Shown here piece by piece: positions 24,584-33,372 of a DNA stretch of 48,234 nucleotides. The stretch's first letter is position 1; every line of letters begins with the position of its first letter. Source of the DNA: Photobacterium halotolerans DSM 18316 (GTDB taxonomy: Bacteria > Pseudomonadota > Gammaproteobacteria > Enterobacterales > Vibrionaceae); NCBI RefSeq assembly GCF_000425165.1, contig NZ_KE384325.1, positions 1 to 48,234 on the forward strand, given 5' to 3'. The notes beneath the pieces were generated by a model. That model did not search any database. It was not told where the DNA came from and saw nothing but the letters and a program-made list of their open reading frames with translations. A program made the translations under genes and the position numbers.

Positions 24584-25756
24584 ATGTCCGACTTCTGGCA
24601 AAAGAACCTGTCGACGGCTAAAACCTTTCGGCAGGATTTACACCGCCATCCTGAGCTGGGATGGCAGGAGCACCACACGGCCGCCGCCATTCGTGATCGC
24701 CTGACCGCAATGGGTATCGACTGGCGACCTTGCGCGCAAACCGGCACGCTGGCGCATATTGCGTCAGGTAATCCTGACGGTCGCCACATTGCCCTGCGGG
24801 GTGACATCGATGCTTTACCGATTCATGAAGACAGCGGCCGTACCTGGTCATCACAGCAGCAGGGCTGTATGCATGCCTGCGGTCATGATGGCCATACGGC
24901 GGCGCTGATGGCAACGGTCGCCTGGCTGAAACAGCATGAAGAAACGCTGCCCGGCCCTGTCACTTTTCTGTTTCAGCCCGCGGAAGAAGGCGGGCACGGT
25001 GCGCGGGAAATGATTGCTGACGGGGCGCTTGAAGGGGTGGATGAAATTTACGGCTGGCACAACTGGCCGGCGATCCCGTTCGGTAAGATGATCTGCCCGG
25101 ATCATCTGGTGATGTGCGGTAACGCCACGTTTTCCATTACGGTAAAAGGACGCGGCGGCCATGCCAGCCAGCCGGAGCTCTGTGCCGATCCTGTGCTGGC
25201 GGCGTCGGCGATTACCCTCAATTTACAGCAGATTATCAGCCGCCGCTTACCGCCTCAGCATGCCGCCGTTGTCAGTGTAACCTCGATAGAAGCCGCCAGT
25301 GGTCTGACGGTGATCCCACAGCAGGCGGTGCTGAGTGGCAGTATCCGGGTGCCTGACGATCAAACCAAAACCCGAATCAATCAGCTGATCGAAGAGATCA
25401 GCCATCATACTGCCATGAGTTATGGCGTGGACTGCGAGGTGGCGATCCAGCCGCGTTACAGTGCCACGATTAATCATGCCAGACAGGCCGAAAAAGCCCG
25501 TACTGCCTGGCTGGCAGATCAGGGGCAACAGCTTGATCATGCCATTTCCCTGCCTGTGATGGCCTCGGAAGATTTCAGCTATTATCTGCAGCAGTTGCCC
25601 GGGGCGTTTGCCCTGATCGGAGCCGATGACGGCGAGCCTGTCCATCAGCATCCCTGCCACAGTCCACACTACGATTTTAATGATCGACTGCTCGAAAAAG
25701 TCGTTCGCTGGTATGCCCGGCTTGCGGGAGCGCCATTACCGAACTACACAGGGTAG
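24584..25756 (+). CDS. M20-family amidohydrolase (N-acyl amino acid deacylase type)
   Basis: A 390-residue metal-dependent amidohydrolase of the M20D group (hippurate hydrolase, N-acyl-L-amino acid amidohydrolase). Visible: 'LHRHPELGWQEHHTA', 'RGDIDALPI', the metal motif 'MHACGHDGHTAALM', 'QPAEEGGHGAREMI' (catalytic Glu) and 'MASEDFSYYL', with the dimerisation insert between. The ATG at 24584 has AGGAAC upstream; the TTG at 24515 would add 23 unrelated residues. It begins a four-gene operon with an EctB-like aminotransferase, an M24 hydrolase and an aldehyde dehydrogenase, so N-acetyl-diaminobutyrate or a similar N-acyl compound is a plausible substrate (inference). Confidence 0.88.
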   Translation: MSDFWQKNLSTAKTFRQDLHRHPELGWQEHHTAAAIRDRLTAMGIDWRPCAQTGTLAHIASGNPDGRHIALRGDIDALPIHEDSGRTWSSQQQGCMHACGHDGHTAALMATVAWLKQHEETLPGPVTFLFQPAEEGGHGAREMIADGALEGVDEIYGWHNWPAIPFGKMICPDHLVMCGNATFSITVKGRGGHASQPELCADPVLAASAITLNLQQIISRRLPPQHAAVVSVTSIEAASGLTVIPQQAVLSGSIRVPDDQTKTRINQLIEEISHHTAMSYGVDCEVAIQPRYSATINHARQAEKARTAWLADQGQQLDHAISLPVMASEDFSYYLQQLPGAFALIGADDGEPVHQHPCHSPHYDFNDRLLEKVVRWYARLAGAPLPNYTG

Positions 25757-25775
25757 AGAGGGTTAAAAAAATCAA

Positions 25776-25823
25776 AGGGCTGTTGAAGGCTGACTGAGCG
25801 AATCAGCACAGCGCAACAGCCCT
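25776..25823. other. Intercistronic stem-loop
   Basis: Perfect 10-bp stem AGGGCTGTTG/CAACAGCCCT enclosing GCTGA/TCAGC, in the 105-base gap between the M20 and aminotransferase genes. It has no T-tract on the + strand, so it may modulate rather than end transcription; the minus strand does have TTTGATTTTTTT after it. Confidence 0.55.
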
Positions 25824-25861
25824 GTTCACACCAGAGATTTTAAAGCACAAGGAGATGTACG

Positions 25862-27121
25862 ATGAGCATTTTTGAACAGCGCGAATCCGAAATCCGGGCT
25901 TACTGCCGGGTCTACCCAGTCGTTTTTGATACGGCTTTCAATGCCAGGCAGACAGATGAGCAGGGTAAAGAGTACATCGACTTTTTTGCCGGTGCAGGGG
26001 TGTTGAACTTTGGACATAACAACGAACGCATGAAACAGGCGGTGATCGACTATCTCCAGCGCAATGGGGTGACACACAGTCTGGACATGCATACCAGCGC
26101 GAAACGCCGGTTTATGGAGCGGTTTCATCACGTCATTCTTGAGCCGCGCAACATGCCTCACAAAATGCAGTTTATGGGGCCAACCGGCACCAATGCCGTT
26201 GAGGCGGCGCTGAAACTGGCACGGCGGGTCACAGGGCGGCATGAGGTTGTCGCCTTTCAGCACGGTTTTCATGGCATGACCTTAGGCGCACTGGCCTGTA
26301 CCGCGAATCAGTATTTCCGGGGCGCGGCGGGTGTGCCGCTGACCCATGTGTCACATACGGCTTTCGGTGCCCAAGGCAAAGCAGCAGAGCAAGCCTTGCA
26401 GGCGCTGGAACTGCTGGAAGCCAGCTATCAGGACGGTTCAAGCGGCGTCACGCCACCGGCGGCGTTTATGGTCGAAGTGGTGCAGGCCGAAGGGGGCGTG
26501 AATATTGCCGATAAAGCCTGGCTGCAGCGGCTGGCATCGCTGGCGAAATCGGTCGGTGCATTGCTGATTGTCGATGATATTCAGGCCGGAATGGGGCGAA
26601 CCGGCTCGTTTTTCAGTTTCGATGATTATGGCATCGACCCTGATATCGTTTGTCTGGCGAAAGGGCTGGGTGGCATGGGCACCCCGATTGCGATGAACCT
26701 GGTGAAACCCGAGCTGGATAAGCACTGGTCGCCGGGTGAGCACACGGGTACTTTCCGCGGGCAGTGTCTGTCCTTTGTGGCGGGCTGTGAAGCGTTGAGT
26801 TATTTCGAAGACAGCCACCTGATGGAAGAGGTGCAGCAAAAAGGCGAGATGATGCACGCGGCACTGGCGCCGCTGGCAGATCTGGCCGGGGTGGACGTTC
26901 GCGGCAAAGGTATGTTGTATGGTGTCGATGTGGGTCTTGGTGAACTGGCGAAAACCATTGTCGGGCGCTGTTTCGAAGCAGGGCTGCTGGTCTCGGCCTG
27001 CGGCAGCGGCGGCCGGGTGATTAAGCTGATCCCGCCACTGACAACGCCGGAGGCGGACTTGCAGTCAGGGCTGGCCATTCTGGTGGAAGTAACGCAAAAC
27101 GTGCTTCGGGAGGCGGTATGA
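25862..27121 (+). CDS. Class III aminotransferase, EctB/DoeD-like (diaminobutyrate:2-oxoglutarate)
   Basis: A 419-residue PLP enzyme resembling EctB through its length: 'YIDFFAGAGVLNFGHNN', 'FMGPTGTNAVEAALKLAR', 'AFQHGFHGMTLGAL', 'IVDDIQAGMGRTGSFFSF' (PLP-ring Asp) and the Schiff-base Lys267 in 'LAKGLGGMG', then 'GEHTGTFRGQCLSF'. EctB converts aspartate semialdehyde to diaminobutyrate for ectoine synthesis and DoeD runs it in reverse for catabolism. No ectA or ectC is nearby, and the neighbours are hydrolases and a dehydrogenase, so the catabolic direction is favoured. AAGGAG precedes the ATG. It overlaps the next gene by four bases. Confidence 0.87.
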   Translation: MSIFEQRESEIRAYCRVYPVVFDTAFNARQTDEQGKEYIDFFAGAGVLNFGHNNERMKQAVIDYLQRNGVTHSLDMHTSAKRRFMERFHHVILEPRNMPHKMQFMGPTGTNAVEAALKLARRVTGRHEVVAFQHGFHGMTLGALACTANQYFRGAAGVPLTHVSHTAFGAQGKAAEQALQALELLEASYQDGSSGVTPPAAFMVEVVQAEGGVNIADKAWLQRLASLAKSVGALLIVDDIQAGMGRTGSFFSFDDYGIDPDIVCLAKGLGGMGTPIAMNLVKPELDKHWSPGEHTGTFRGQCLSFVAGCEALSYFEDSHLMEEVQQKGEMMHAALAPLADLAGVDVRGKGMLYGVDVGLGELAKTIVGRCFEAGLLVSACGSGGRVIKLIPPLTTPEADLQSGLAILVEVTQNVLREAV

Positions 27122-28389
27122 AAAAACGCGACGATATGACCTTTCCTTTTGAGGAATATGAGCGACGTCTGGGCGAGTTGCGACAGCGTATTGCCCAGCG
27201 CCAGTTGGATGCGGTGGTGATCACCGATCCGGAAAACATCATGTACCTGACCGATTACCAGACAACCGGCTATTCTTTCTTTCAGGCGCTGGTTGTGCCG
27301 CTGGAAGACGAGCCCTTCATGATCACCCGGGCGATGGAAGAGTCGAACATTTTTGCCCGTACCTGGATTGAGCGGACCCGGCCCTATCCCGATACCGGTG
27401 ATGCGATTCAGATGCTGGTGGATGCGTTGCGGGAATTTGGTCTGTCGCGAAAACGCATCGGCTACGAAAGAAACAGCTACTTCTTTCCGGCCTATCAGCA
27501 GGACACCATACACACCACGCTGACCGAAGCAAAACTGCTCGACTGCTTCGGCATTGTCGAACAGGGACGGATCTGCAAATCTCCGGTCGAAATCGAACTG
27601 ATGCGCAGGGCGGCGGTTGCCACCGAAGCCGGTATGAAAGCCGGTATTGCGGCCTGTCAGGCCGGAGTGACAGAAAACGAAATCGGCGCGGCCATCAGCT
27701 CGGCGATGTTCAAGGCGGGCGGGGAGCCCCCTGCTGTGATGCCATACGTGACATCCGGCCCCAGAACCATGATAGGTCATGCGACCTGGGAAGGGCGGGT
27801 AGTGCAACCGGGCGAGCACGTGTTTCTCGAAGTGGCCGGCTGCTACCGTCGCTATCACACCGCCATGATGCGCACTGTAATTCTGGGCGAACTGACCGAT
27901 TCCATGCACAAGGCGCAGGAAACCATGAAGCTGGCGCTGCAATCGCTGCATGCCTATATCCAGCCCGGGATGACGGTGTCGGATGCCGATAACCTGATCC
28001 GCAATATCATTTCTCACAATGATGTGGGGGCCAGGCTGATCACCCGCTCCGGCTATTCCATCGGTATCGCTTTCCCGCCCAGCTGGGACGAAGGGTATAT
28101 TGTCAGCCTGAAACAAGGTGAGTCGACCGTGCTGCAAGAGGGCATGACGTTCCACATCATTCCCTGGATGTGGGGAGTGGATGGCGACAAAACCTGTGGG
28201 ATTTCCGATACCATTGTTATCACGCCAGATGGCTGCGACTCTTTTTTCACGCTGCCGAAAGACTTCACAGTCTTACCTGAACAGGGCAAATCGGCCAAGC
28301 CTGAAGCCGTCACAGCCAGCGTGTCGCCTGACAAAGCGACATCCATAGATAAAGCCCGCAAAGGCAAACAGCAGCAGGCTAACGGATAG
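27118..28389 (+). CDS. M24-family (creatinase/aminopeptidase P fold) hydrolase
   Basis: A 423-residue pita-bread-fold hydrolase: an N-terminal creatinase-like domain ('EYERRLGELRQRIAQRQLDA' with 'IMYLTDYQTTGYSFFQAL', residues 1-155) and a C-terminal M24 domain ('KSPVEIELMRRAAVATEAGM', 'YVTSGPRTMIGHATWEG', 'FHIIPWMWG'). The ectoine hydrolase DoeA/EutD belongs to this fold, but the N-terminal motif differs from DoeA as I know it, so ring hydrolysis of ectoine or a related cyclic or acylated amine is hypothesis. The last 35 residues are a low-complexity Lys/Ala/Gln-rich tail. The start overlaps the aminotransferase stop (ATGA), indicating coupling. Confidence 0.82.
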   Translation: MKKRDDMTFPFEEYERRLGELRQRIAQRQLDAVVITDPENIMYLTDYQTTGYSFFQALVVPLEDEPFMITRAMEESNIFARTWIERTRPYPDTGDAIQMLVDALREFGLSRKRIGYERNSYFFPAYQQDTIHTTLTEAKLLDCFGIVEQGRICKSPVEIELMRRAAVATEAGMKAGIAACQAGVTENEIGAAISSAMFKAGGEPPAVMPYVTSGPRTMIGHATWEGRVVQPGEHVFLEVAGCYRRYHTAMMRTVILGELTDSMHKAQETMKLALQSLHAYIQPGMTVSDADNLIRNIISHNDVGARLITRSGYSIGIAFPPSWDEGYIVSLKQGESTVLQEGMTFHIIPWMWGVDGDKTCGISDTIVITPDGCDSFFTLPKDFTVLPEQGKSAKPEAVTASVSPDKATSIDKARKGKQQQANG

Positions 28390-28406
28390 CCGAGCAAGGG
28401 GGAGAT

Positions 28407-29771
28407 ATGTCATTAACAGCAATCAATCCGGCCAATGGCACACTGATTGAAGAATACCCGACGCTGAATGCCGATGCGCTGGCCAGCCAGATAAAAGCGG
28501 CGAGAGCCGCGCAAGCTGACTGGCAGCGCTTAACCTTTGCCGCGCGCGGTGAGGTATTGCGGCGCGTCGCAGAGCAGTTGAGGGAGCATAAAACCCGTTT
28601 AGGCGAACTGATGACACTGGAAATGGGTAAACCGGTGAAGGAAGCCGGTCCCGAAGTGGAAAAAGCGGCCTGGTGTGCGGAGCATTATGCCGAGCATGCT
28701 GAGTCCTACCTGGCAGATCAAAGCCTGCCCTCTGATGCCAGCCACAGTTATGTCTGCTATCAGCCCTTAGGCACAGTGTTAGGCATTTTGCCCTGGAATG
28801 CGCCGTTGTGGCTGGCGTTCCGGTTTCTGGCGCCGGCGCTGATGGCCGGGAACACCTGCGTGATGAAGCACGATCCGCATGTGCCGGGTTGTGCCCGCGC
28901 GATCGCCGAAATGTTTGCGCTGGCAGGGGCGCCCGCCAATATCATGGTCAACCTGCCGGTTGGCAATGAACTTGCCGAGCAGGCGATTCGCCATCCCGAC
29001 ATTGCAGCAGTTTCGTTTACCGGCTCGGACCGCGCGGGTGCGAAGGTCGCCGCGACCGCAGCCAGTGAGATCAAACCGGCAGTGCTGGAACTGGGCGGCT
29101 CCGATCCTCTGGTGGTACTGGCTGATGCTGATTTGGAAACGGCCGCTGATGTCGCGACACTGTCACGCATTATCAACGCCGGTCAGTCCTGCATTGCTGC
29201 CAAACGGATAATTGTTGAAGCGCCTGTGTATGACATCTTTACCCAACTGGTGGAAAGACGGCTGACGCTGCTGAGAGTCGGTGATCCCGCTTCACCGGAC
29301 ACGGATGTCGGGCCGCTGGCCCGTGATGATCTGCGCCAGAACCTGCATCGTCAGGTGCAGGCAACGATAGAGGCCGGCGCACGGTGCCTGATGGGCGGGC
29401 AACCAGAAGCTGGGCTAGGGTATTTTTACCCGGTGACCTTGCTGGCGGACGTAACACCAGAGATGTGCGCGTTTCGTGAAGAAACCTTTGGCCCTGTGAT
29501 GGTGCTGGTCAAAGCGGACGATGCCGAACATGCTCTGCGGCTGGCTAACGATACTGCGTACGGACTGGGGGCCGGGGTCTGGACGGCTAACCCGGCACAG
29601 GCGCAGCGTTTCATTCGTGAGCTGCAGGCGGGTCAGATCGCCGTGAACGGTATTGTGAAAACAGATCCTCGCCTGCCGAGCGGCGGTATTAAACGCTCGG
29701 GTTACGGGCGGGAGCTGGGACCGCAAGGCATTCACGAGTTTGTGAATGCCAAGCAGGTTTGGGTGAAGTAA
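28407..29771 (+). CDS. NAD(P)-dependent aldehyde dehydrogenase (succinate-semialdehyde type, DoeC-like)
   Basis: A 454-residue ALDH. 'GTVLGILPWNAPLWLAFR' (nucleotide fold), 'VSFTGSDRAGAKVA', catalytic Glu in 'VLELGGSDPLVVL' and catalytic Cys in 'NAGQSCIAAKR', 'EETFGPVMVL' and 'SGGIKRSGYGRELGPQG' are all present. The sequence type is that of GabD/Sad-like semialdehyde dehydrogenases; DoeC of ectoine catabolism is in this group and oxidises aspartate semialdehyde to aspartate. GGGGGAG lies before the ATG. It is the last gene of the operon. Confidence 0.9.
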   Translation: MSLTAINPANGTLIEEYPTLNADALASQIKAARAAQADWQRLTFAARGEVLRRVAEQLREHKTRLGELMTLEMGKPVKEAGPEVEKAAWCAEHYAEHAESYLADQSLPSDASHSYVCYQPLGTVLGILPWNAPLWLAFRFLAPALMAGNTCVMKHDPHVPGCARAIAEMFALAGAPANIMVNLPVGNELAEQAIRHPDIAAVSFTGSDRAGAKVAATAASEIKPAVLELGGSDPLVVLADADLETAADVATLSRIINAGQSCIAAKRIIVEAPVYDIFTQLVERRLTLLRVGDPASPDTDVGPLARDDLRQNLHRQVQATIEAGARCLMGGQPEAGLGYFYPVTLLADVTPEMCAFREETFGPVMVLVKADDAEHALRLANDTAYGLGAGVWTANPAQAQRFIRELQAGQIAVNGIVKTDPRLPSGGIKRSGYGRELGPQGIHEFVNAKQVWVK

Positions 29772-29791
29772 CGGGTATCGAAAGCGCGCTG

Positions 29792-29828
29792 CCGGTACCA
29801 GTCACTAGGGTTGAGTGGCTGGTACCGG
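29792..29828. other. Strong hairpin between convergent genes
   Basis: CCGGTACCAG-t-CACT / AGTG-g-CTGGTACCGG, a 14-bp interrupted stem that overlaps the last codons of the MFS gene. No T-tract follows immediately on either strand, so termination is possible but not certain. Confidence 0.6.
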
Positions 29829-31028
29829 TTCGCTGTTTTGCTGTTGCAAACGGGCAGAGCAGCGGTATAAATAACCCGCCACAACCAGCACACAGGCGGT
29901 GGACAGGAACAGCGCCGGACCGCCGTATAACGACAAAAGAATACCGCCAGCCAATGGCGATAAACTCACGCCGATAGACGCCAGATTCCCTGCCCCGAAA
30001 TACGCGCCGCGCAGATGATCCGGTGCCGCTCTGTCAATCAGCAGATTAAACGTCGGGAACAGAATCACTTCACCCAGGCTCAGCACGAAGGTGGCCAGCA
30101 GCCAGTACCACTCAGGAGCATCAAGCGGGAAACTGGCATACAGCACAAAGGCGCTGGCAAACAGAGCAACGCCCAGATACACACGGCGATACAGCGACCA
30201 GCCACTGAGCAGTTTCAGCAGTGGAAATTGCAGCAGCACAATCACACTGGCATTGACAAAAATCATGCTGGTGTACAGTGCGATGACTTTATCGCCCAGA
30301 CCATTGAGATACTGTACCAGCGAGGTTTCCTGATGCAGGTAAGCGTACATCACCAGGGTGTTGGCCAGAATCAGCACCATGAATGCCTTGTCTCGCGCTA
30401 ATACTTTCAGGGTCTGGCTGAAATTCTGCTCGTTTTTGGGTGGCTGCGGGGTGTTGCGGATCTGCCAGAATGCCAGAATAAAACACACGCTGTAGATCAG
30501 GTAAGCCAGCGCCACCAGATAAAAAGAGGATTGCTCACCGGTAAAGCCAAGCTGTAAGCCCACTAACGGCCCGAAAGCCGCACCCAGATTGATGCAGTAA
30601 TAACGCACCTGGTGTGCCATTTCCCGAACAGGGATCTCAGGCAATAAGTCCGAAATCATCGCCCGTGCCGGCGGCTCCAGCATAGCTCGGCTGATGCCCG
30701 CCATCAGCGCCCCGGCAGCGTACAACCAGCTTTGATCTGCCTCGGCCAGAATGACAAACGTCGCAACATGGGCCAGACAGCTGATGATCAGTAAATTTTT
30801 CCGGCCAAGCTTATCAGACAGGTAGCCCACATACAGGGCGACAACAGCGCCGCCGAGTGCCGCCAGACTCATTATGGTGCCGATTTCAATTTCAGACAGA
30901 CCAAATTTCCGGTGCAGCATCACGGCCATATAGGGCCAGACCATAAAAAAAGAGGCGCGGGTCAGCAGAGTACCGATTAACACAGCCCAGATAGGTGCTG
31001 AAAAACGGCGTACGTGAGACAACTCCAT
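29805..31028 (-). CDS. MFS-family transporter (DHA1 drug/H+ antiporter-like)
   Basis: About 407 residues with twelve hydrophobic helices. The loop 2-3 motif is 'GYLSDKLGRKNLLIISCL', the standard MFS G-x-x-x-D-R/K-x-G-R-R/K-x form; 'ISRAMLEPPARAMISDLLP' resembles the MdtG/MdtH group. The ATG at 31028 places helix 1 soon after the start; an ATG at 31064 with AGGGG upstream would add 12 residues. It is convergent with the catabolic operon. Substrate unknown. Confidence 0.85.
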   Translation of the reverse strand: MELSHVRRFSAPIWAVLIGTLLTRASFFMVWPYMAVMLHRKFGLSEIEIGTIMSLAALGGAVVALYVGYLSDKLGRKNLLIISCLAHVATFVILAEADQSWLYAAGALMAGISRAMLEPPARAMISDLLPEIPVREMAHQVRYYCINLGAAFGPLVGLQLGFTGEQSSFYLVALAYLIYSVCFILAFWQIRNTPQPPKNEQNFSQTLKVLARDKAFMVLILANTLVMYAYLHQETSLVQYLNGLGDKVIALYTSMIFVNASVIVLLQFPLLKLLSGWSLYRRVYLGVALFASAFVLYASFPLDAPEWYWLLATFVLSLGEVILFPTFNLLIDRAAPDHLRGAYFGAGNLASIGVSLSPLAGGILLSLYGGPALFLSTACVLVVAGYLYRCSARLQQQNSEPVPATQP

Positions 31029-31314
31029 GTCTTTGATTTTCCTTTGAACTATCAAGTGGTTCATAGTGTCATAGCCCCTGATTTTTGTCTGTAATTTTTC
31101 TATTCAGGCAGCAAATTATTCTATTGTTCGATTTATTCGAATTAGTTACTCAATTTCAACCAGTGTTGTTTGGCTGTGACTGCCACTACACTTGCTCTCA
31201 ATCGAGGAAGACAGGGCTGAGACCCGTGCGTGAGCAGTCAGTACAGCTTCTGTCACTTTTAACGATAACAACTTTGAATACCTATTTTTGTTCAACTTTT
31301 TTGAGGAAACCCTT

Positions 31315-31761
31315 ATGAATACTTCTTTTATTAAACGCCTGTTAACGTCTTCAGACAGTGTTGCCCCTCTGGCGCTGCGTGTGCCTGCCGGTATCATTTT
31401 CATGGCCCATGGTGCACAAAAACTCTTTGGTGCCTTCGGTGGTCATGGCCTGGAAGGCACGGGTCAGTGGATGGCATCGATTGGTCTGGAGCCTGGCATG
31501 CTGATGGCGTTTCTGGCCGGTAGCGGTGAGTTCTTCGGCGGCCTGTTTATCCTGATCGGTTTACTGACACGTCCGGCAGCCTTGGTGCTGGCAATCACTA
31601 TGATTGTGGCTATTGTGAGCGTTCACTTACCGAATGGACTGTTTATGTCTAACGGCGGCTACGAGTTTGGTCTGTCTCTGTTGGCTATCGCGGTATCACT
31701 GGTTTTCTCCGGGGCAGGCAAATTGTCGGCTGACTCACTGCTGGCAAAACGTGTTCGCTAA
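31315..31761 (+). CDS. DoxX-family membrane protein
   Basis: A 148-residue four-helix membrane protein. 'LALRVPAGIIFMAHGAQKLFGAFGG' and 'LAGSGEFFGGLFILIGLLTRPAAL' are the DoxX signatures. TGAGGAAAC precedes the ATG at 31315; the longer frame from 31288 is not used. It lies 54 bases before the pirin gene on the same strand, a pairing often seen among DoxX and pirin genes. Precise role unknown. Confidence 0.9.
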   Translation: MNTSFIKRLLTSSDSVAPLALRVPAGIIFMAHGAQKLFGAFGGHGLEGTGQWMASIGLEPGMLMAFLAGSGEFFGGLFILIGLLTRPAALVLAITMIVAIVSVHLPNGLFMSNGGYEFGLSLLAIAVSLVFSGAGKLSADSLLAKRVR

Positions 31762-31815
31762 GGACACGTTTACCCTGACATATTCCTTTATCGACATCAT
31801 TTAAGAGGTGACATT

Positions 31816-32511
31816 ATGCTGGAAATCAGACGTGCTGCAGATCGTGGAAGAGCTTCGTTCGGATGGCTTGACAGTCGTCACACCTTCTCGTTCGGTCATT
31901 ATTACGATCCCGAGCATATGGGCTATTCGGCGCTGCGGGTGATCAATGATGATACCGTCCGCGCCGGTGCCGGGTTTGATACCCATGGTCATAAAGACAT
32001 GGAAATTATCAGCTATGTGCTGGAAGGCGAAATTGCCCATAAAGACAGTGCAGGTAACATCAAGCGTTTGCCCGCGGGTGAATTTCAGCTGATGTCGGCC
32101 GGTAAAGGGATATATCACAGCGAGTTCAATGCCTCGCAGCAAGACACACTGAAATTTCTGCAAATCTGGATTCAGCCGGATCAACTGGGTGGCGAGCCGG
32201 GTTATCAGCAGAAAAACTTTGGTCAGCGTGAAGGCTTGACCCCTGTGATCACGCCAGACGGTGAGAACGGCACTTTGTCAATTAAGCAGGATGCCCGGCT
32301 CAGCCAGCTGATATTACCGGCGGGTGAATCTCTGGCGCTGACACAGCAGGCCGGACGCCGGTTCTATTTGCATCAGATCAAAGGTCAGCTGGCGGTGGAA
32401 GGGGAGATCTTATCACCGGGGGACGGACTGAAGGTGGATCATCGGCCTGAGCTGATTGTATCCAATCAGGGCGATGTTTCGGTCACAGCTCTGGTGTTTG
32501 ACTTACCCTAA
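31816..32511 (+). CDS. Pirin-family cupin protein (YhhW-like quercetinase)
   Basis: A 231-residue two-cupin protein. The N-terminal metal site is complete: His57, His59 ('FDTHGHKDMEI'), His101 and Glu103 ('IYHSEFNAS'), the same numbering as E. coli YhhW, which has quercetin 2,3-dioxygenase activity in vitro. The C-terminal cupin lacks obvious ligands, as usual. The physiological role in bacteria is unsettled. AAGAGGTGAC precedes the ATG. Confidence 0.93.
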   Translation: MLEIRRAADRGRASFGWLDSRHTFSFGHYYDPEHMGYSALRVINDDTVRAGAGFDTHGHKDMEIISYVLEGEIAHKDSAGNIKRLPAGEFQLMSAGKGIYHSEFNASQQDTLKFLQIWIQPDQLGGEPGYQQKNFGQREGLTPVITPDGENGTLSIKQDARLSQLILPAGESLALTQQAGRRFYLHQIKGQLAVEGEILSPGDGLKVDHRPELIVSNQGDVSVTALVFDLP

Positions 32512-32547
32512 AGGTTTTCCGAACGGCCAAGATTGCTTACACTAGCA

Positions 32548-32643
32548 CAGGGGCCGTTTATCTGTATGTGATTAAATACAGTCGTAATGTCAGACAGCTG
32601 TGATGACGACAGGTTGTGATTGCAAACAGATAAGCGGCCCCTG
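32548..32643. repeat. 96-bp element with 18-bp terminal inverted repeats before mogA
   Basis: CAGGGGCCGTTTATCTGT at 32548-32565 pairs with ACAGATAAGCGGCCCCTG at 32626-32643 (17 of 18). A smaller dyad with GTCGT/ACGAC lies inside, and TGCCAC-gtggt-GTGGCA follows. It could be a MITE-like repeat or the structured leader of mogA. Confidence 0.65.
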
Positions 32644-32698
32644 TTTGCCACGTGGTGTGGCAGTTCGCAATGACAAGGCAATGGCCTGAGGAGAAAAA

Positions 32699-33232
32699 AT
32701 GACAACAGCGAAGATTGGGATTGTCACCGTCAGTGACAGGGCGAGTGCGGGTGTGTATGAAGACCTTTCCGGGCAGGCAATCATTGATACGCTGAAAGCG
32801 TACCTGACCTCGCCGTGGGAACCTGTCTACGAAGTGATTCCTGATGAGCGTGATGTCATTGAGTCCACCTTAATTCGCATGGCTGATGAAGAAGAATGCT
32901 GCCTGATAGTCACAACCGGCGGAACAGGCCCGGCAAAACGGGATGTGACCCCGGAAGCGACAGAAGCTGTGTGCGATCGCATGATGCCTGGCTTTGGTGA
33001 GCTGATGCGTGCCGAGTCACTCAAGTTTGTGCCAACCGCTATTTTGTCGCGTCAGACCGCAGGACTGCGCGACGATACACTGATCGTAAATCTTCCCGGC
33101 AAGCCTAAGTCTATCCGAGAATGTCTGGACGCGGTATTTCCGGCCATCCCGTATTGTATTGATCTGATGGAAGGCCCTTATCTGGAAAACGATGAAAGCG
33201 TGATCAAGGTGTTCCGTCCAAAACAGAAATAA
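32699..33232 (+). CDS. mogA: Molybdopterin adenylyltransferase MogA
   Basis: A 177-residue cytoplasmic enzyme that adenylates molybdopterin before molybdate insertion. 'IGIVTVSDRASAGVYED', 'VTTGGTGPAKRDVTPEAT', 'PGFGELMRAESLKFVPTAILSRQ', 'LPGKPKSIRECLD' and 'PYCIDLMEGPYLE' follow E. coli MogA closely and are not MoaB-like (MoaB lacks this C-terminal segment). It is 18 residues shorter than E. coli MogA because of a shorter loop before 'PYCIDL' and a shorter C-terminus. TGAGGAG precedes the ATG. Confidence 0.95.
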   Translation: MTTAKIGIVTVSDRASAGVYEDLSGQAIIDTLKAYLTSPWEPVYEVIPDERDVIESTLIRMADEEECCLIVTTGGTGPAKRDVTPEATEAVCDRMMPGFGELMRAESLKFVPTAILSRQTAGLRDDTLIVNLPGKPKSIRECLDAVFPAIPYCIDLMEGPYLENDESVIKVFRPKQK

Positions 33233-33240
33233 ACCGCAGC

Positions 33241-33277
33241 TTTCCCTGCTGGTCATTGCGTCACACCGGCAGGGAAA
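33241..33277 (+). terminator. Possible terminator of mogA
   Basis: TTTCCCTGC/GCAGGGAAA perfect stem with an inner GGT/ACC pair. No clear T-tract follows, so the call is weak. Confidence 0.45.
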
Positions 33278-33372
33278 ATCTCCCCCCTCTTCTCCATCTT
33301 ACTGATTTTGCAATCTACACTTTAAACAATATCTCCAAATTACCTGTGTAGAGCGTTTAAGAGGTCAGTGCT

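Noticed and set aside
26800..28155. Minus-strand frame of 451 codons opposite the aminotransferase and M24 genes
   Set aside because: It is a shadow of two clearly coding plus-strand genes with translational coupling; composition is typical of antisense frames in GC-biased genes and no motif is recognisable.
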